Source: Acidobacteriaceae bacterium (GTDB taxonomy: Bacteria; Acidobacteriota; Terriglobia; Terriglobales; Acidobacteriaceae). From it: a stretch of 64,000 nt of DNA. Position 1 is the first letter of the stretch, and every line of letters starts with the position of its first letter. The stretch is taken from contig PLCS01000009.1 in NCBI GenBank assembly GCA_003134855.1, positions 142,327 to 206,326 on the forward strand, written 5' to 3'. Under the pieces are notes generated by a model. The model made no database searches. It worked only from the letters and a program-made list of their open reading frames with translations, and was not told where the DNA came from. A program made the translations under genes and the position numbers. Of this stretch, positions 1 to 8,833 are shown in pieces.

Positions 1-540
1 CATCTGCCGGTCGCCGTCGATCTCAGCGTAAGCCCTTTGGATGGCCTGGGCGCAGCCAGGCACTACCGGACCGTTCCGGGAGTCAGCTTCCCGCGCTTTC
101 AAGCAGAGATGGATATGCTTCCATTTACCGCGGGCCAGTTTGACATGGCGATCTTCAATGCCTCGTTTCACTACGCGCAGGATTATGAGGTCACCTTGCG
201 CGAGACGCTGCGTGTGCTGCGCCCAGGCGGCGCGATTCTGATTGTCGATTCTCCAACCTACGGCAATGAGACTGATGGCGAAGCGATGAAGCGCGAGAAA
301 TCAAATGAGTATCTGCGCAGGTTCGGGAGCGACGGTGGTAACATGGGCGGCCAGGAATATCTGACTCCGGAAAGGCTTGTGCGATTGCAGAAAACCGGAA
401 TCCGCTGGTGGCGCTACACGCCCTGGCATGGGTGGCGATGGGCTTTGCGTCCATTCTTTGCCCGCATCGCCGGACGTCGCAGACCATCTCAATTCCATAT
501 TCATCTCGGAATCTTATCCCCTGAAAGGATGGCGGCATAA
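1..540 (+). CDS. SAM-dependent methyltransferase, C-terminal part (5' cut by window edge)
   Basis: The frame is open from base 1, so the start and the first part of the SAM-binding domain lie outside the window. The visible part begins in a Rossmann-like segment (VDLSVSPLDGLG) and continues with the motif II/III region of class I methyltransferases (FDMAIFNASFHY, then LRVLRPGGAILIVDSP), as in the Methyltransf_11 family. The tail is basic and rich in Trp and Arg. The stop codon overlaps the ATG of the downstream radical SAM gene by one base, so the two are probably co-translated. The substrate is not evident; the neighbours suggest modification of a lipid or natural product. Confidence 0.8.
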   Translation, partial: HLPVAVDLSVSPLDGLGAARHYRTVPGVSFPRFQAEMDMLPFTAGQFDMAIFNASFHYAQDYEVTLRETLRVLRPGGAILIVDSPTYGNETDGEAMKREKSNEYLRRFGSDGGNMGGQEYLTPERLVRLQKTGIRWWRYTPWHGWRWALRPFFARIAGRRRPSQFHIHLGILSPERMAA

Positions 541-2003
541 TGATCATTCTCTACTACCCGCGGCTCGCCAAGCCAAAGAATCGCAGATTCCCGCTCTCCA
601 TTCTCGCGTTGGCAGCGGTGCTTGAAGGGCGGGAGGAGTATGAGATTGTGGACGGCAATCTCGACACGGATCCGGATAAGACGATCGCCGGTCTCTGCCG
701 CGGGCGTCATGTCGAGTTACTAGCCGTGAGCGTGATGCCGGGGCCGCAAATGGTTTCCGCCATGCATAGTTGCCAGCGCATGCGCGCGATGTTTCCACAC
801 ATTCCGGTAGTGTGGGGAGGATACTTTCCTTCCGTCTACAAAGACTCTGCGCTGAATGCCGAATATGTGGATTATGCGGTACGCGGTCAGGGAGAAAACA
901 CTTTACTCGAACTGATCGCCGCACTGCGCGGGCGAGCGGATTATTCAACCATTGCGGGTCTCTCGTACAAAACGCACGACGGGGAACATCGCCATAACTG
1001 CGAACGAGCGATGCTTGGCCCCGACGCCTTTCCCTGGAGCCCGTTTCATCGCCTTCCGGTGGAGAAATACCTGCGCCCTTCTTACTTCGGCAAGCGGACA
1101 GCGGCGCACCAAGCCAGTATTGGCTGTCCGTTTCAATGCAAATTCTGCGCGATTGGCGTTGCCTTTGGAAATAAAGAAAAGATGGAATCTCCAGCACGCA
1201 CCGAGGCGATCATGCGCCATCTTGTGGAACACTACGGCGTCGACGGGGTGCAATTCTACGATATGAATTTTTTCATGCGTGAAGATCACACCGTGGAGTT
1301 GATGGAGAGGCTTGAGCCCCTGAATCTGCGCTGGTGGTGCGAGGGAAGAATCGACACCATCTCGCGTTACTCCCCGGCCACGCTCAATGCCATTCGCCGC
1401 GGCGGGTGCGCCATGATATTTTTCGGCGCTGAATCGGGATCGGACTGGGTACTCAAAGAAATGAACAAGGGCATCACTACGGATCAAACTATCGAAGTCG
1501 CGAAACGCATGAAGGAAGTCGGCATTGTGCCCGAGTATTCGTTTGTGGTCGGAAATCCCGGCGATCCCGAGCGCGACACGCGTGAAACCATTGCGTTCAT
1601 CCGTCACATCAAGCAGCTCAACCCCGCCACGGAGATCATCATTCAACACTACACTCCGGTTCCACAACCCAAGGCTATGTACGGGAATGTCGATTCCCAA
1701 GTGAACCTCCCATCCACGATTGAAGAGTGGGCCACAAAACGATGGTACGACTTTACGGTGCGGGTCAACCCTTCCATGCCCTGGATGAAAGATTCCACGC
1801 GCAAGCTGATCGATAACTTCGAAACTGTTGTGGCGTGCCGCTGGCCGACGGTACAGGATGTTCAAGCTCCCGCCTGGAGCAGGAGGCTGCTGAAACTGCT
1901 TAGCTCCTGGCGTTACGCGCTCCAGCTCTATTCCTCTCCCCTGGAATTGCATCTAGCGCATCAATTCATTCAATTGCGTAAACCAAAAGTCGAGAGCATA
2001 TGA
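540..2003 (+). CDS. B12-binding domain radical SAM protein
   Basis: The protein has 487 residues. Residues about 1-135 form a cobalamin-binding-like Rossmann domain (AVSVMPGPQM, then VVWGGYFPS and the RGQGE motif near residue 115). A radical SAM core follows, with the cluster motif C196-x3-C200-x2-C203 (GCPFQCKFC) and a GAESGSD segment typical of the Elp3/MiaB-like barrel. The architecture matches the BchE/hopanoid-modifying family, which does methylations, cyclisations or other radical chemistry on unactivated carbons. The gene starts on the stop codon of the upstream methyltransferase, and its own end overlaps the next methyltransferase by 4 bp (ATGA), so all belong to one operon. The exact substrate cannot be read from the sequence. 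Confidence 0.88.
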   Translation: MIILYYPRLAKPKNRRFPLSILALAAVLEGREEYEIVDGNLDTDPDKTIAGLCRGRHVELLAVSVMPGPQMVSAMHSCQRMRAMFPHIPVVWGGYFPSVYKDSALNAEYVDYAVRGQGENTLLELIAALRGRADYSTIAGLSYKTHDGEHRHNCERAMLGPDAFPWSPFHRLPVEKYLRPSYFGKRTAAHQASIGCPFQCKFCAIGVAFGNKEKMESPARTEAIMRHLVEHYGVDGVQFYDMNFFMREDHTVELMERLEPLNLRWWCEGRIDTISRYSPATLNAIRRGGCAMIFFGAESGSDWVLKEMNKGITTDQTIEVAKRMKEVGIVPEYSFVVGNPGDPERDTRETIAFIRHIKQLNPATEIIIQHYTPVPQPKAMYGNVDSQVNLPSTIEEWATKRWYDFTVRVNPSMPWMKDSTRKLIDNFETVVACRWPTVQDVQAPAWSRRLLKLLSSWRYALQLYSSPLELHLAHQFIQLRKPKVESI

Positions 2004-2701
2004 GCGATTGCGCGCCCCGGCTGCTGCCGGTGGAAGAGGCCTATCAACTGTGGGCGCCCGAGTACGACTCTGCGCCTAATCCGTTGTTCTGCCTGGAGGA
2101 ACGCCATCTTGCTCCCCTGCTGCAATCAGCAACACACTGCGATGTGGTCGATCTGGGTTGCGGAACAGGGAGGTGGCTGGAAAAAATTTCCCCTCTGCAA
2201 CCACGCTCGTTGACCGGAGTGGATGTTTCCGCGGCAATGCTGGAGCGGGCAGCCAGGAGGCTCGGACGCAACGCGCGCCTGCTGCAAGCAGATTGTTTAT
2301 ACACTCCGCTCGGCACAGCTTCCGCCGATTGGATACTGTCCTCGTTTCTGCTCTCTTATGTGGATGATCTGCATGAACTGGCGCGCGAAGCAGCAAGAAT
2401 CGCTCGCCCTGGCGCATTGGCGCTGATCTCGGACGTGCATCCGGCGACTAGAGAGTATGGGTGGAAAAGAACCTTTCGCCGCGCCCATCAGGTAATTGAA
2501 ATTCAAACGCATCCATACCAGCTCCACAATTTGCACGCGGCCATGAAAGAAGCCTGTTTTGAACTGGAGTTTCTTCATGAGCACTGCTTTGGAGACGTTG
2601 AAAAGGAGATCTTTCTCCATGCTGGACGCCCGGAATTGTACGCGGCGGTCAAGGGGTTGCCGGTGCTGTTTCTCGCCAGCTATCGCAGAAGGCCGGCATG
2701 A
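2000..2701 (+). CDS. Class I SAM-dependent methyltransferase
   Basis: This 233-residue protein shows the glycine-rich motif I of class I methyltransferases (VVDLGCGTGRWL, about residues 49-60), an acidic ribose-binding loop (LTGVDVSAAML), and a motif-III-like stretch (AARIARPGALALISDVHP). It begins inside the stop of the radical SAM gene (ATGA overlap) and ends with a 4-bp overlap with the amidohydrolase start, a sign of translational coupling. It is a second methyltransferase in the same operon and unlike the first in sequence, so it probably acts on another position or intermediate. O-, N- or C-methylation cannot be told apart. Confidence 0.87.
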   Translation: MSDCAPRLLPVEEAYQLWAPEYDSAPNPLFCLEERHLAPLLQSATHCDVVDLGCGTGRWLEKISPLQPRSLTGVDVSAAMLERAARRLGRNARLLQADCLYTPLGTASADWILSSFLLSYVDDLHELAREAARIARPGALALISDVHPATREYGWKRTFRRAHQVIEIQTHPYQLHNLHAAMKEACFELEFLHEHCFGDVEKEIFLHAGRPELYAAVKGLPVLFLASYRRRPA

Positions 2702-3894
2702 CACTGGGAACAGCGGCGGGAGTGACTGAGCCGTTTCCGGCGGAGTGCGTTCTCTCCGGCGCCAGAGTAGCTCTTGATCCTGGGCGGGCGGTGTGGGCCA
2801 CGCTTGTGGTGCGAAATGGAAAGATCGCGGCAGTAATTCCCGGCAGGAAAGCGCCGGCCGGCATTGCCAAATCTCTGCGCGTGATAAACCTGAAAGATCA
2901 TTTGATTCTTCCCGGACTTATCAACGCGCACGATCATCTCCACTTTGGTATCTTCCCCAGGCTTGGGCAAGGCCCCTATCCCAGTTGGCGCGAGTGGGCC
3001 GAGGATATTTATCACCCGGAGGAACCGCCGCTGCTCGACTTGCTCAAGATTTCCAAGGAGACGCGGTTTTGGCGGGGAGCCATACAGAATGCGCTAGCCG
3101 GAGTAACGACCGTATGCCATCACGATGCTCCTCATGCCTTGCTGACAGGCAACGCTCTTCCGGTCAAGGTGCATACCGATTGTGGATGGGCGCATTCTCT
3201 TGATGACCGGCAATGGGCCCGGCGCTTTGCGCAAACGCCAGTAAACCGGCCGTTCATTCTTCATTTTGCCGAAGGGACGGATGCGCAATCGTGCCGCGAG
3301 TCAGCACGGCTGGAGCGCAAGGTCAAGCTGAATGAGCGCCTGGTATTGGTTCACGCGATTGGAGTTTCCAAGTCGGATTGGCTCAAACTGCGGGCCGCGG
3401 GAGTCTGGATCGTATGGTGTCCCACCTCCAATCTCCACATCCTAGGCCAGACGCTTGCCCGCGAATTGCTTTTGAGTTATCCGTCGATTGCGCTGGGAAG
3501 CGACTCGCCGCTCTCCGCGGCAGGAGACCTGCTCGACGAAGTGCAGGCGGCGCGCGCGTTGCTGGATCTTCCATCCGATCTGCTTTATCGGATGGTAACC
3601 TCCCGCGCGGCGCGGCTCCTGCGGTTGTCCGGAGATCAAGGCACAATTGCAGAGGGTGGCGTGGCGGACCTTCTGATCGTGCGCGATCACAGCCGGCCGC
3701 CCTGCGATTCGCTTATCACGTTGTCCCGCCGCGACATCGCCGCTGTCATGCGCAGCGGAGAGATCACGGTTGCATCGGATGAGTTTTACACTCTGCGCAA
3801 TCTGGCCACAGAGCTACGTTTGTTTCCATTTCAGCGTCACGGCCTTCAATGGCATGTTGCCGCTCCGCCTGGTGTCTTGACCTTGCAATCCTAG
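2698..3894 (+). CDS. Amidohydrolase family metal-dependent hydrolase
   Basis: This 398-residue protein has the layout of the cytosine deaminase/TRZ-ATZ branch of amidohydrolases. It has an N-terminal beta-sandwich, the metal motif LPGLINAHDHLH (H78 and H80), a later metal-ligand histidine in LVLVHAIG, and the catalytic aspartate in LGSDSPLSAAG. The C-terminal strand returns to the beta-sandwich (GGVADLLIVRDHS). Enzymes of this class hydrolyse C-N bonds such as amides, ureas and exocyclic amines. Its coupled position after two methyltransferases and a radical SAM enzyme suggests a biosynthetic or tailoring role rather than nucleobase salvage, but this is inference. The operon seems to end here. 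Confidence 0.87.
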   Translation: MTLGTAAGVTEPFPAECVLSGARVALDPGRAVWATLVVRNGKIAAVIPGRKAPAGIAKSLRVINLKDHLILPGLINAHDHLHFGIFPRLGQGPYPSWREWAEDIYHPEEPPLLDLLKISKETRFWRGAIQNALAGVTTVCHHDAPHALLTGNALPVKVHTDCGWAHSLDDRQWARRFAQTPVNRPFILHFAEGTDAQSCRESARLERKVKLNERLVLVHAIGVSKSDWLKLRAAGVWIVWCPTSNLHILGQTLARELLLSYPSIALGSDSPLSAAGDLLDEVQAARALLDLPSDLLYRMVTSRAARLLRLSGDQGTIAEGGVADLLIVRDHSRPPCDSLITLSRRDIAAVMRSGEITVASDEFYTLRNLATELRLFPFQRHGLQWHVAAPPGVLTLQS

Positions 3895-4151
3895 CAATCG
3901 GACAAATAGCCATTTTCGCACCTAACTTAGGAATTGACAAAACAATGACAACTCTCAGACAGGACAGTGACAGATAACAGTCAGTCCTTAACTATACTGG
4001 CTCTAGTGTTGTCCCGTTCGCATTGCAATCTGAGTCATGTACTGTTACTCCATGCCAGTGCGTTACAATGGCCAACCGGCAAGACGTGGATCTATCAGCG
4101 GGATGTGAACAGACCGAATGTGGTTCCATACCAAAGGCGAAGGTGAATTGA

Positions 4152-5288
4152 ATGACGACTCAATCGGCCAATAGGCAAATATGGAAGCGAAAGTTGCGAC
4201 TGATCGATCGATGCACTCTGCGCAAAACGATTGGGCTGTTAGTGCTTCCATCTTGCATTCTCCTTGGTTCCACTGTGGGGAGAGCACAAGACGATCTTCG
4301 GGCGCACACCACGGCCGGATATGTGCCTGTGATCTCAGGCGCCTTCGCCTATATTCAGAATACTTCCGGCGGGGTTCAAAGTCTCGTACCTCAGATAGTT
4401 CCTGTGCTGCTGGCGCCGATGGGCCATTCACTTCTATTGGAGTCGCGCGTCGAATTCACAGGCTTCTTCCAGCGCGAGAACTTGCCCTCTGAGCCATTTT
4501 CCGGACGATTTGCGGGCAAGGTTTACAAGACCGTTGATTATGCACAGTTGGATTGGCTTGCGGATTCGCACGCAACGATTGTCGCCGGCCGCTTTATCCT
4601 TCCATTCGGTCTCTACAGCGAGCGCCTGGCCCCGGTCTGGATTCGCAATCTGCAAGACACGCCGTTTACCTATTCGATCGGGACTAACCCATACGGAGCA
4701 GCGGACGGCTTCATGCTGCGCGGAATCGCGGCCAGCCTGCCATCGGCCAGCATCCAATACAGCGCCTTCATGTCTGCACATTCTTCTACCAATGAGTTGC
4801 AGGCTATTCGCGCCGTTGGCGGAGATACAAGCTTTTATGTACCATCGAAACGGGTCGAGGCTGGGTTGTCCTATCAGCGCACACTCGAGGGCTATCAGAT
4901 CAACAATGAGGCCGCCTATTTTTCCTGGCAGCCGCAGCGCGCCTCTGTAGACCTGAAGGCAGAGTACGATCGCAACCATTATGGGGACGGTTACTGGATC
5001 GAAGCGGCGCACATTCCTCAACAGTTTCCCGTCGCGCCGGATTTCTTTCGGCATGTGCAACTGGTGGGGCGGATGGAACAATTCTTCGTTCGCAACGGCG
5101 GCGGCAACGGATTGGCGCGCGTAAACGAGCAGCGTCCCGAGGTTGGCCTCAACTTTCAAATCCGGGATGACTGGAGGCTTGAATCCAGTTACGGAAGACT
5201 CTTCAGCCACAATGGGAACAGTAACACATGGAACTTTGGTTTCACCTACCGTTTTATTTGGCCCTTGTGGCCCGGGAGAAAATCATGA
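4152..5288 (+). CDS. Predicted outer-membrane beta-barrel (porin-like) protein
   Basis: The protein has 378 residues. A positively charged N-terminus is followed by a hydrophobic stretch (TIGLLVLPSCILLGSTVGRA) and a likely signal-peptidase site near residue 46. The mature part alternates polar and aromatic residues as in beta-barrels and ends in aromatic strands (NTWNFGFTYRFIW), the type of C-terminus seen in outer-membrane proteins. It resembles phosphate-selective porin O/P-like proteins only in general layout. It is first in a run with two c-type cytochromes and a CuA protein, and overlaps the first cytochrome by ATGA. A role as outer-membrane conduit or porin for a redox module is plausible but unproven. 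The 257 bp upstream contain a TATACT box near 3994 but no convincing paired -35. Confidence 0.7.
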   Translation: MTTQSANRQIWKRKLRLIDRCTLRKTIGLLVLPSCILLGSTVGRAQDDLRAHTTAGYVPVISGAFAYIQNTSGGVQSLVPQIVPVLLAPMGHSLLLESRVEFTGFFQRENLPSEPFSGRFAGKVYKTVDYAQLDWLADSHATIVAGRFILPFGLYSERLAPVWIRNLQDTPFTYSIGTNPYGAADGFMLRGIAASLPSASIQYSAFMSAHSSTNELQAIRAVGGDTSFYVPSKRVEAGLSYQRTLEGYQINNEAAYFSWQPQRASVDLKAEYDRNHYGDGYWIEAAHIPQQFPVAPDFFRHVQLVGRMEQFFVRNGGGNGLARVNEQRPEVGLNFQIRDDWRLESSYGRLFSHNGNSNTWNFGFTYRFIWPLWPGRKS

Positions 5289-5587
5289 ACGATCAAGTGC
5301 GCAAAAGGTGGCTCCTTGCTCTTGTAGCGTCAGGAGTGTGTATCGCCACATTGGTTGCCGCGACTGGTCAAGCTGTTCCGGCTGCAACCGGGCCCGCACA
5401 TGCGCAAACCACGGCGATGGCAGCGGACCCCGGAGAAAAGATCTTTGCGGCGAACTGCGCACGCTGCCACACTCCGCCCATGACGCTGAACCCGCGCGTC
5501 ACCGGGACTATTCTGATGCACATGCGTACACGCGCGCGCCTCAGCCGCAAGGACGAGAAACTGCTATTGCAATACCTGGCGCCATAA
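5285..5587 (+). CDS. Small c-type cytochrome, single haem
   Basis: This 100-residue protein starts at the ATG that overlaps the stop of the barrel gene. It has an N-terminal signal anchor (about residues 8-26), a low-complexity Ala/Thr linker and one haem-binding CxxCH motif (C58-A-R-C61-H62, in NCARCH). Methionines at about 78 and 80 (ILMHM) could be the distal ligand. It is short for a class I cytochrome c, with only about 50 residues after the linker, but the helix after the motif and the terminal helix (DEKLLLQYLAP) are present. It probably acts in the periplasm as an electron carrier for the neighbouring CuA protein. Confidence 0.85.
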   Translation: MNDQVRKRWLLALVASGVCIATLVAATGQAVPAATGPAHAQTTAMAADPGEKIFAANCARCHTPPMTLNPRVTGTILMHMRTRARLSRKDEKLLLQYLAP

Positions 5588-5676
5588 GTGCAAGCAGGCG
5601 TGGCCGCGCTTTCCAGGATGGTTGCAACTTATTCGAGTTCGACAATTAAGGAATTCCTTCACGGAAAGGATCGTTT

Positions 5677-6030
5677 GTGAAGAAACCTATTCTGGCCATA
5701 TTCGCAGTTGTATTCATTTCTGCCGCCGTGCCGGGCCTGTTCGCTCAGAACTCGCAGCGCAGGATTGAGATTCATGCCAGGCGATTTGAGTTTACACCCG
5801 CCGAGATCACCGTAAAGAAGGGCGAAACAGTGACGCTGTCGCTTATCTCCGAAGACGTTTCGCACAGTTTGCTCATTGAAGGGCTCGGCGTGAATCAGAC
5901 CATCGTCAAGGGCCATGCGACACAAGTTACCTTCACCCCAGACAAGGCGGGAGACTTCCCCGGCCGTTGCGGAAGGTTTTGCGGCAACGGGCACGGCTCC
6001 ATGCGCTTTCTAGTTCATGTGACGGAGTAG
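5677..6030 (+). CDS. Stand-alone CuA-type cupredoxin (COX2/NosZ-like domain)
   Basis: The GTG start follows a good ribosome site (GGAAAGGA, 5663-5670). The 117-residue product has a signal peptide (residues about 4-23, LFAQ cleavage) and one cupredoxin domain. The binuclear copper CuA ligand set is visible: H63 (VSHSLLI) and C98-x3-C102-x3-H106-x2-M109 (CGRFCGNGHGSM), as in cytochrome c oxidase subunit II and nitrous oxide reductase. Unlike COX2 it lacks the two N-terminal membrane helices, so it should be a soluble periplasmic electron carrier. No oxidase subunit I is encoded nearby. It lies between two c-type cytochromes, which suggests an electron relay. Confidence 0.85.
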   Translation: MKKPILAIFAVVFISAAVPGLFAQNSQRRIEIHARRFEFTPAEITVKKGETVTLSLISEDVSHSLLIEGLGVNQTIVKGHATQVTFTPDKAGDFPGRCGRFCGNGHGSMRFLVHVTE

Positions 6031-6035
6031 AAGCC

Positions 6036-6575
6036 ATGAAACTTAAAGCGACGATACCCACTCTCTTTGCGGCTTGCCTGCTGCTGGGAGCGGCAGGCTG
6101 CAAGGCAGGCCATCCGGGCAAGGTTCAGACCAGCACGATTACATGGATGAAGCATCACCTCACCGTCGGCGGCAAGCATGACCGCAATCCGCTAGCGGCA
6201 TCGCCAAGCAACATCGAGGCCGGCAAGCAGGCATTTGGCAGTTATTGCGTTGTTTGTCACGGTAGAGATGGACAAAACACCGGAGTACCGTTTGCCGGTT
6301 CCATCGATCCTCCCATTCCACTGCTTTCGTCGCGAGGTGTACAAGATTACACCGACGGTCAGCTAAAGCGCGTAATCGAAGCAGGGATTGCTCCCTCTGG
6401 CATGCCCGCTTCTAAAGGAATTCTGAGTGATGAGGAGATATGGCAGATTGTGCTTTACATTCGGCACCTGCCAAAGGTTGGAAGCCTGGGTGACCCAAAG
6501 GCTTATGGCGGTGACGAGTTTGGCGATGCGGCCGGGACTTCACCGGCGGAGATGCGGAGCGAGGCCGGGAAGTGA
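6036..6575 (+). CDS. Lipoprotein c-type cytochrome
   Basis: This 179-residue protein starts 5 bp after the CuA gene. It has a lipoprotein signal ending in LLLGAAGC (lipid-modified C22), a linker, and a class I cytochrome c domain with the motif C71-V-V-C74-H75 (YCVVCHGRDG). The likely axial methionine is in SGMPASKG. The order helix-CxxCH-Met loop-helix (EEIWQIVLYIRHL) is complete, matching the cytochrome c6/cbb3 class (COG2010). It would be anchored to the outer leaflet of the inner membrane or the inner leaflet of the outer membrane. With the CuA protein and the small cytochrome it probably forms a periplasmic electron chain. The C-terminal 35 residues are unstructured and charged. Confidence 0.9.
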   Translation: MKLKATIPTLFAACLLLGAAGCKAGHPGKVQTSTITWMKHHLTVGGKHDRNPLAASPSNIEAGKQAFGSYCVVCHGRDGQNTGVPFAGSIDPPIPLLSSRGVQDYTDGQLKRVIEAGIAPSGMPASKGILSDEEIWQIVLYIRHLPKVGSLGDPKAYGGDEFGDAAGTSPAEMRSEAGK

Positions 6576-6578
6576 ACC

Positions 6579-7808
6579 ATGCAGCGAGGCAATGCAACAA
6601 ACCGGCTTGCCGATGCCTATCTTGGGATACCCGCGCTTAATCTACTTGCCAGTTTTCGGCGCCGAAGAAGTTATCCAGAGCATCCCAGCCGAATAGGTCT
6701 TCTGGTCAATCCAGCCTTAGGTGATACATTGCTCGCCTCCGCGGCGACACAGGAGATTCGCGCGCTCTTTCCCCATGCAGAACTAATATTATTTGCGACC
6801 AACACAAATGCGGCGGCCGCCATATTGCTTCCCTCAATCGATAGGATCGAGTTATTGCCGATTAGCCACCCGCTGGCGGCCATCCGGACCCTTCGGCGAT
6901 GCTCTCTGGACTGGATGCTGGATTTCACTTCATGGCAGAGGATCACCGCTGTCTACACGCTTCTCTCCGGGGCGAGCTTTACGATTGGCTTCGAGCGCAA
7001 GGGACAGCATCGTCATCGGGGATACGACAGGACAGTTACTCACCGCGGTGACTGTCATGAGCTGGAAAATATGCGCCGCCTTACGCACTCGCTTGGAGCA
7101 ATAAAGGAATTTCCTCCCCGATTGGCGATCCCCGGAGGTACGCTTCCTGAGATAGTTTTGCGTGGCGGCGAGGTGATCGTCTTGCATGCGTGGGCCTCGG
7201 GAGCGCGGAGTTGGCTGCGGGAGTGGCCGGATGCGCGCTGGGCCGGCCTGGTCCTGCGGCTGATGGCGCCGGGAAGAACATTCCTGATTACAGGATCCCC
7301 GGCGGACGAGGCGCGCTGCAAGGCATTGCGTCAAACGATCCTCTCTCAAGGCGCTTCTGCCGAGGTTTTGATTGGGCGGAATGGAATCAGTGAAATCGCC
7401 CGCGTGCTGATCCACGCGGAGATGCTGGTCAGCGTGAACACGGGCATCATGCACTTAGGCGCGATCCTTGGAGTTCCAACCGTCTCTATCAACGGCCCAA
7501 CTGCCGTACATCGCTGGGGGCCGATAGGGCCGAGAGTTGTAAACGTCTGCCCTCCCGATGGGAGCGGCGGCATTCTCGATCTGGGGTTTGAGTATGGCGG
7601 CCATGCAGAGAACATCATGGAGAAAATATCCGTCGACGATGTGATGCGGGCGGTGCATCAGCTTTGTGGCGCATCCATCGATGCCGGCGCTGCGCGCGAT
7701 CTCCAGCCGATACGGGAGGCGGCTGATTCCCGGGCCTCGATGCTCGAAGGGAACCAACCGCGAGCTCCGTACTTTCACCTTGAAGAGAATCGAGTGGAAT
7801 TGCAATGA
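6579..7808 (+). CDS. Glycosyltransferase family 9 (heptosyltransferase-like)
   Basis: The protein has 409 residues. It shows the GT9 N-terminal half (IGLLVNPALGDTLLASAATQEIRALFPHA split over residues 40-65) and the C-terminal nucleotide-sugar half with GSPADEA, then a VSVNTGIMHLGAILGVPTVSING segment typical of WaaF/WaaC enzymes (the usual D-T-G-P is here N-T-G-I). These enzymes transfer heptose from ADP-heptose to lipopolysaccharide core on the cytoplasmic side of the inner membrane. The following gene is a second GT9 with a 4-bp overlap, and gmhA/gmhB/hldE for ADP-heptose synthesis lie about 5 kb downstream. The N-terminus has about 38 extra residues. Acceptor and sugar are inferred, not shown. 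Confidence 0.88.
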   Translation: MQRGNATNRLADAYLGIPALNLLASFRRRRSYPEHPSRIGLLVNPALGDTLLASAATQEIRALFPHAELILFATNTNAAAAILLPSIDRIELLPISHPLAAIRTLRRCSLDWMLDFTSWQRITAVYTLLSGASFTIGFERKGQHRHRGYDRTVTHRGDCHELENMRRLTHSLGAIKEFPPRLAIPGGTLPEIVLRGGEVIVLHAWASGARSWLREWPDARWAGLVLRLMAPGRTFLITGSPADEARCKALRQTILSQGASAEVLIGRNGISEIARVLIHAEMLVSVNTGIMHLGAILGVPTVSINGPTAVHRWGPIGPRVVNVCPPDGSGGILDLGFEYGGHAENIMEKISVDDVMRAVHQLCGASIDAGAARDLQPIREAADSRASMLEGNQPRAPYFHLEENRVELQ

Positions 7809-8833
7809 CGCACAAAGCCCTCATCGTGAAATTAGGCGCCATTGGGGACGTAGCATCGGTGTTGCCCGCCGCGCGGATGCTCTATCAATCCGGCATGGAG
7901 ATCGACTGGCTTTGCGGAAAGACGGTTGCTCCGTTGCTCTCATGCTATAGCTGGGTGAGCCCCATCGTCGTGGATGATGAGCTTCTCTTCGGAGATCGCA
8001 AAGCGAGCGCTCTTTGGCAAATCATGCGTACCTGGGGCAGGCTGATCGGGTCTTCCTACGACCTATGCGCGATCCTTCAGTATGATTGCCGCTACAGAAT
8101 TCTTACGCTGCCTGTGTGCGCACGCAGGTGGATTGCATTGAGCCAACAATTACGAGCGTTCAAGCTGGTCTCCGAGAGGCATCATTCGGCGGAGTTTGCG
8201 CGCATTCTTTGTGGACTGAAGGATGAGTATTGCGCCCATAACATCGCTCCGGTGGCGCCCGATCGGCTGCCGCCTAATCCGATGGAGCCGCAGGGAAAAA
8301 TCCGCATCGCACTGGCTCCCGGCGGGGCACGCAATCTGCTGAGCGACGACGCACAACGACGCTGGCCGCTGGATTCCTATTACACGCTTGCCCAAATCCT
8401 TCTCGACAAAGGTTACGAGGTGGTGCTCTCCGGAGGACCGGGAGACATATGGGTCGAACCGCGATTTTCCGACTTACCTGTGGAAAGCCGCATTGCCCAG
8501 TGGTCGATCCCCCAGACCCTGGCGTTCTACCAATCCTGCGATTGCGTCGTCACGCATGACACCGGCCCGCTTCATCTTGCCGGACTGGTGGAATGCGGCC
8601 TTGTCGGACTCTTTGGTCCGACCGCGCCCTCCAAAGCTCTTCCCCGCCGCAAGGGCGTGATCGGCCTCTGGGGAGGTGAGCGCCTGGCTTGCCGGCCATG
8701 CTATGACGGCCGCTCATTTGCCAAGTGCGAGTGGAACGGATGCATGATCTCCATCTCTCCGCAGCGAGTGGCCGCGGCGGTCGAGAGCTTGTTAGCAAAC
8801 AAGGGCGCGGAATGGCAGGTCATCAGCCTATGA
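7805..8833 (+). CDS. Glycosyltransferase family 9 (ADP-heptose:LPS heptosyltransferase-like)
   Basis: The protein has 342 residues and overlaps the preceding GT9 by 4 bp. The N-terminus carries the family start (ALIVKLGAIGDVASVLPAAR). The C-terminal domain has an ALAPGG motif, LSGGPGD, and the canonical donor-binding segment CVVTHDTGPLHLAGLVECG followed by LFGPTAPSKALP. A cysteine-containing tail (CRPCYDGRSFAKCEWNGCM) is also seen in many GT9 enzymes. It probably adds the next heptose-type sugar to the core oligosaccharide. The downstream membrane protein begins inside its stop codon, so the three genes form one unit. Confidence 0.91.
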   Translation: MTHKALIVKLGAIGDVASVLPAARMLYQSGMEIDWLCGKTVAPLLSCYSWVSPIVVDDELLFGDRKASALWQIMRTWGRLIGSSYDLCAILQYDCRYRILTLPVCARRWIALSQQLRAFKLVSERHHSAEFARILCGLKDEYCAHNIAPVAPDRLPPNPMEPQGKIRIALAPGGARNLLSDDAQRRWPLDSYYTLAQILLDKGYEVVLSGGPGDIWVEPRFSDLPVESRIAQWSIPQTLAFYQSCDCVVTHDTGPLHLAGLVECGLVGLFGPTAPSKALPRRKGVIGLWGGERLACRPCYDGRSFAKCEWNGCMISISPQRVAAAVESLLANKGAEWQVISL

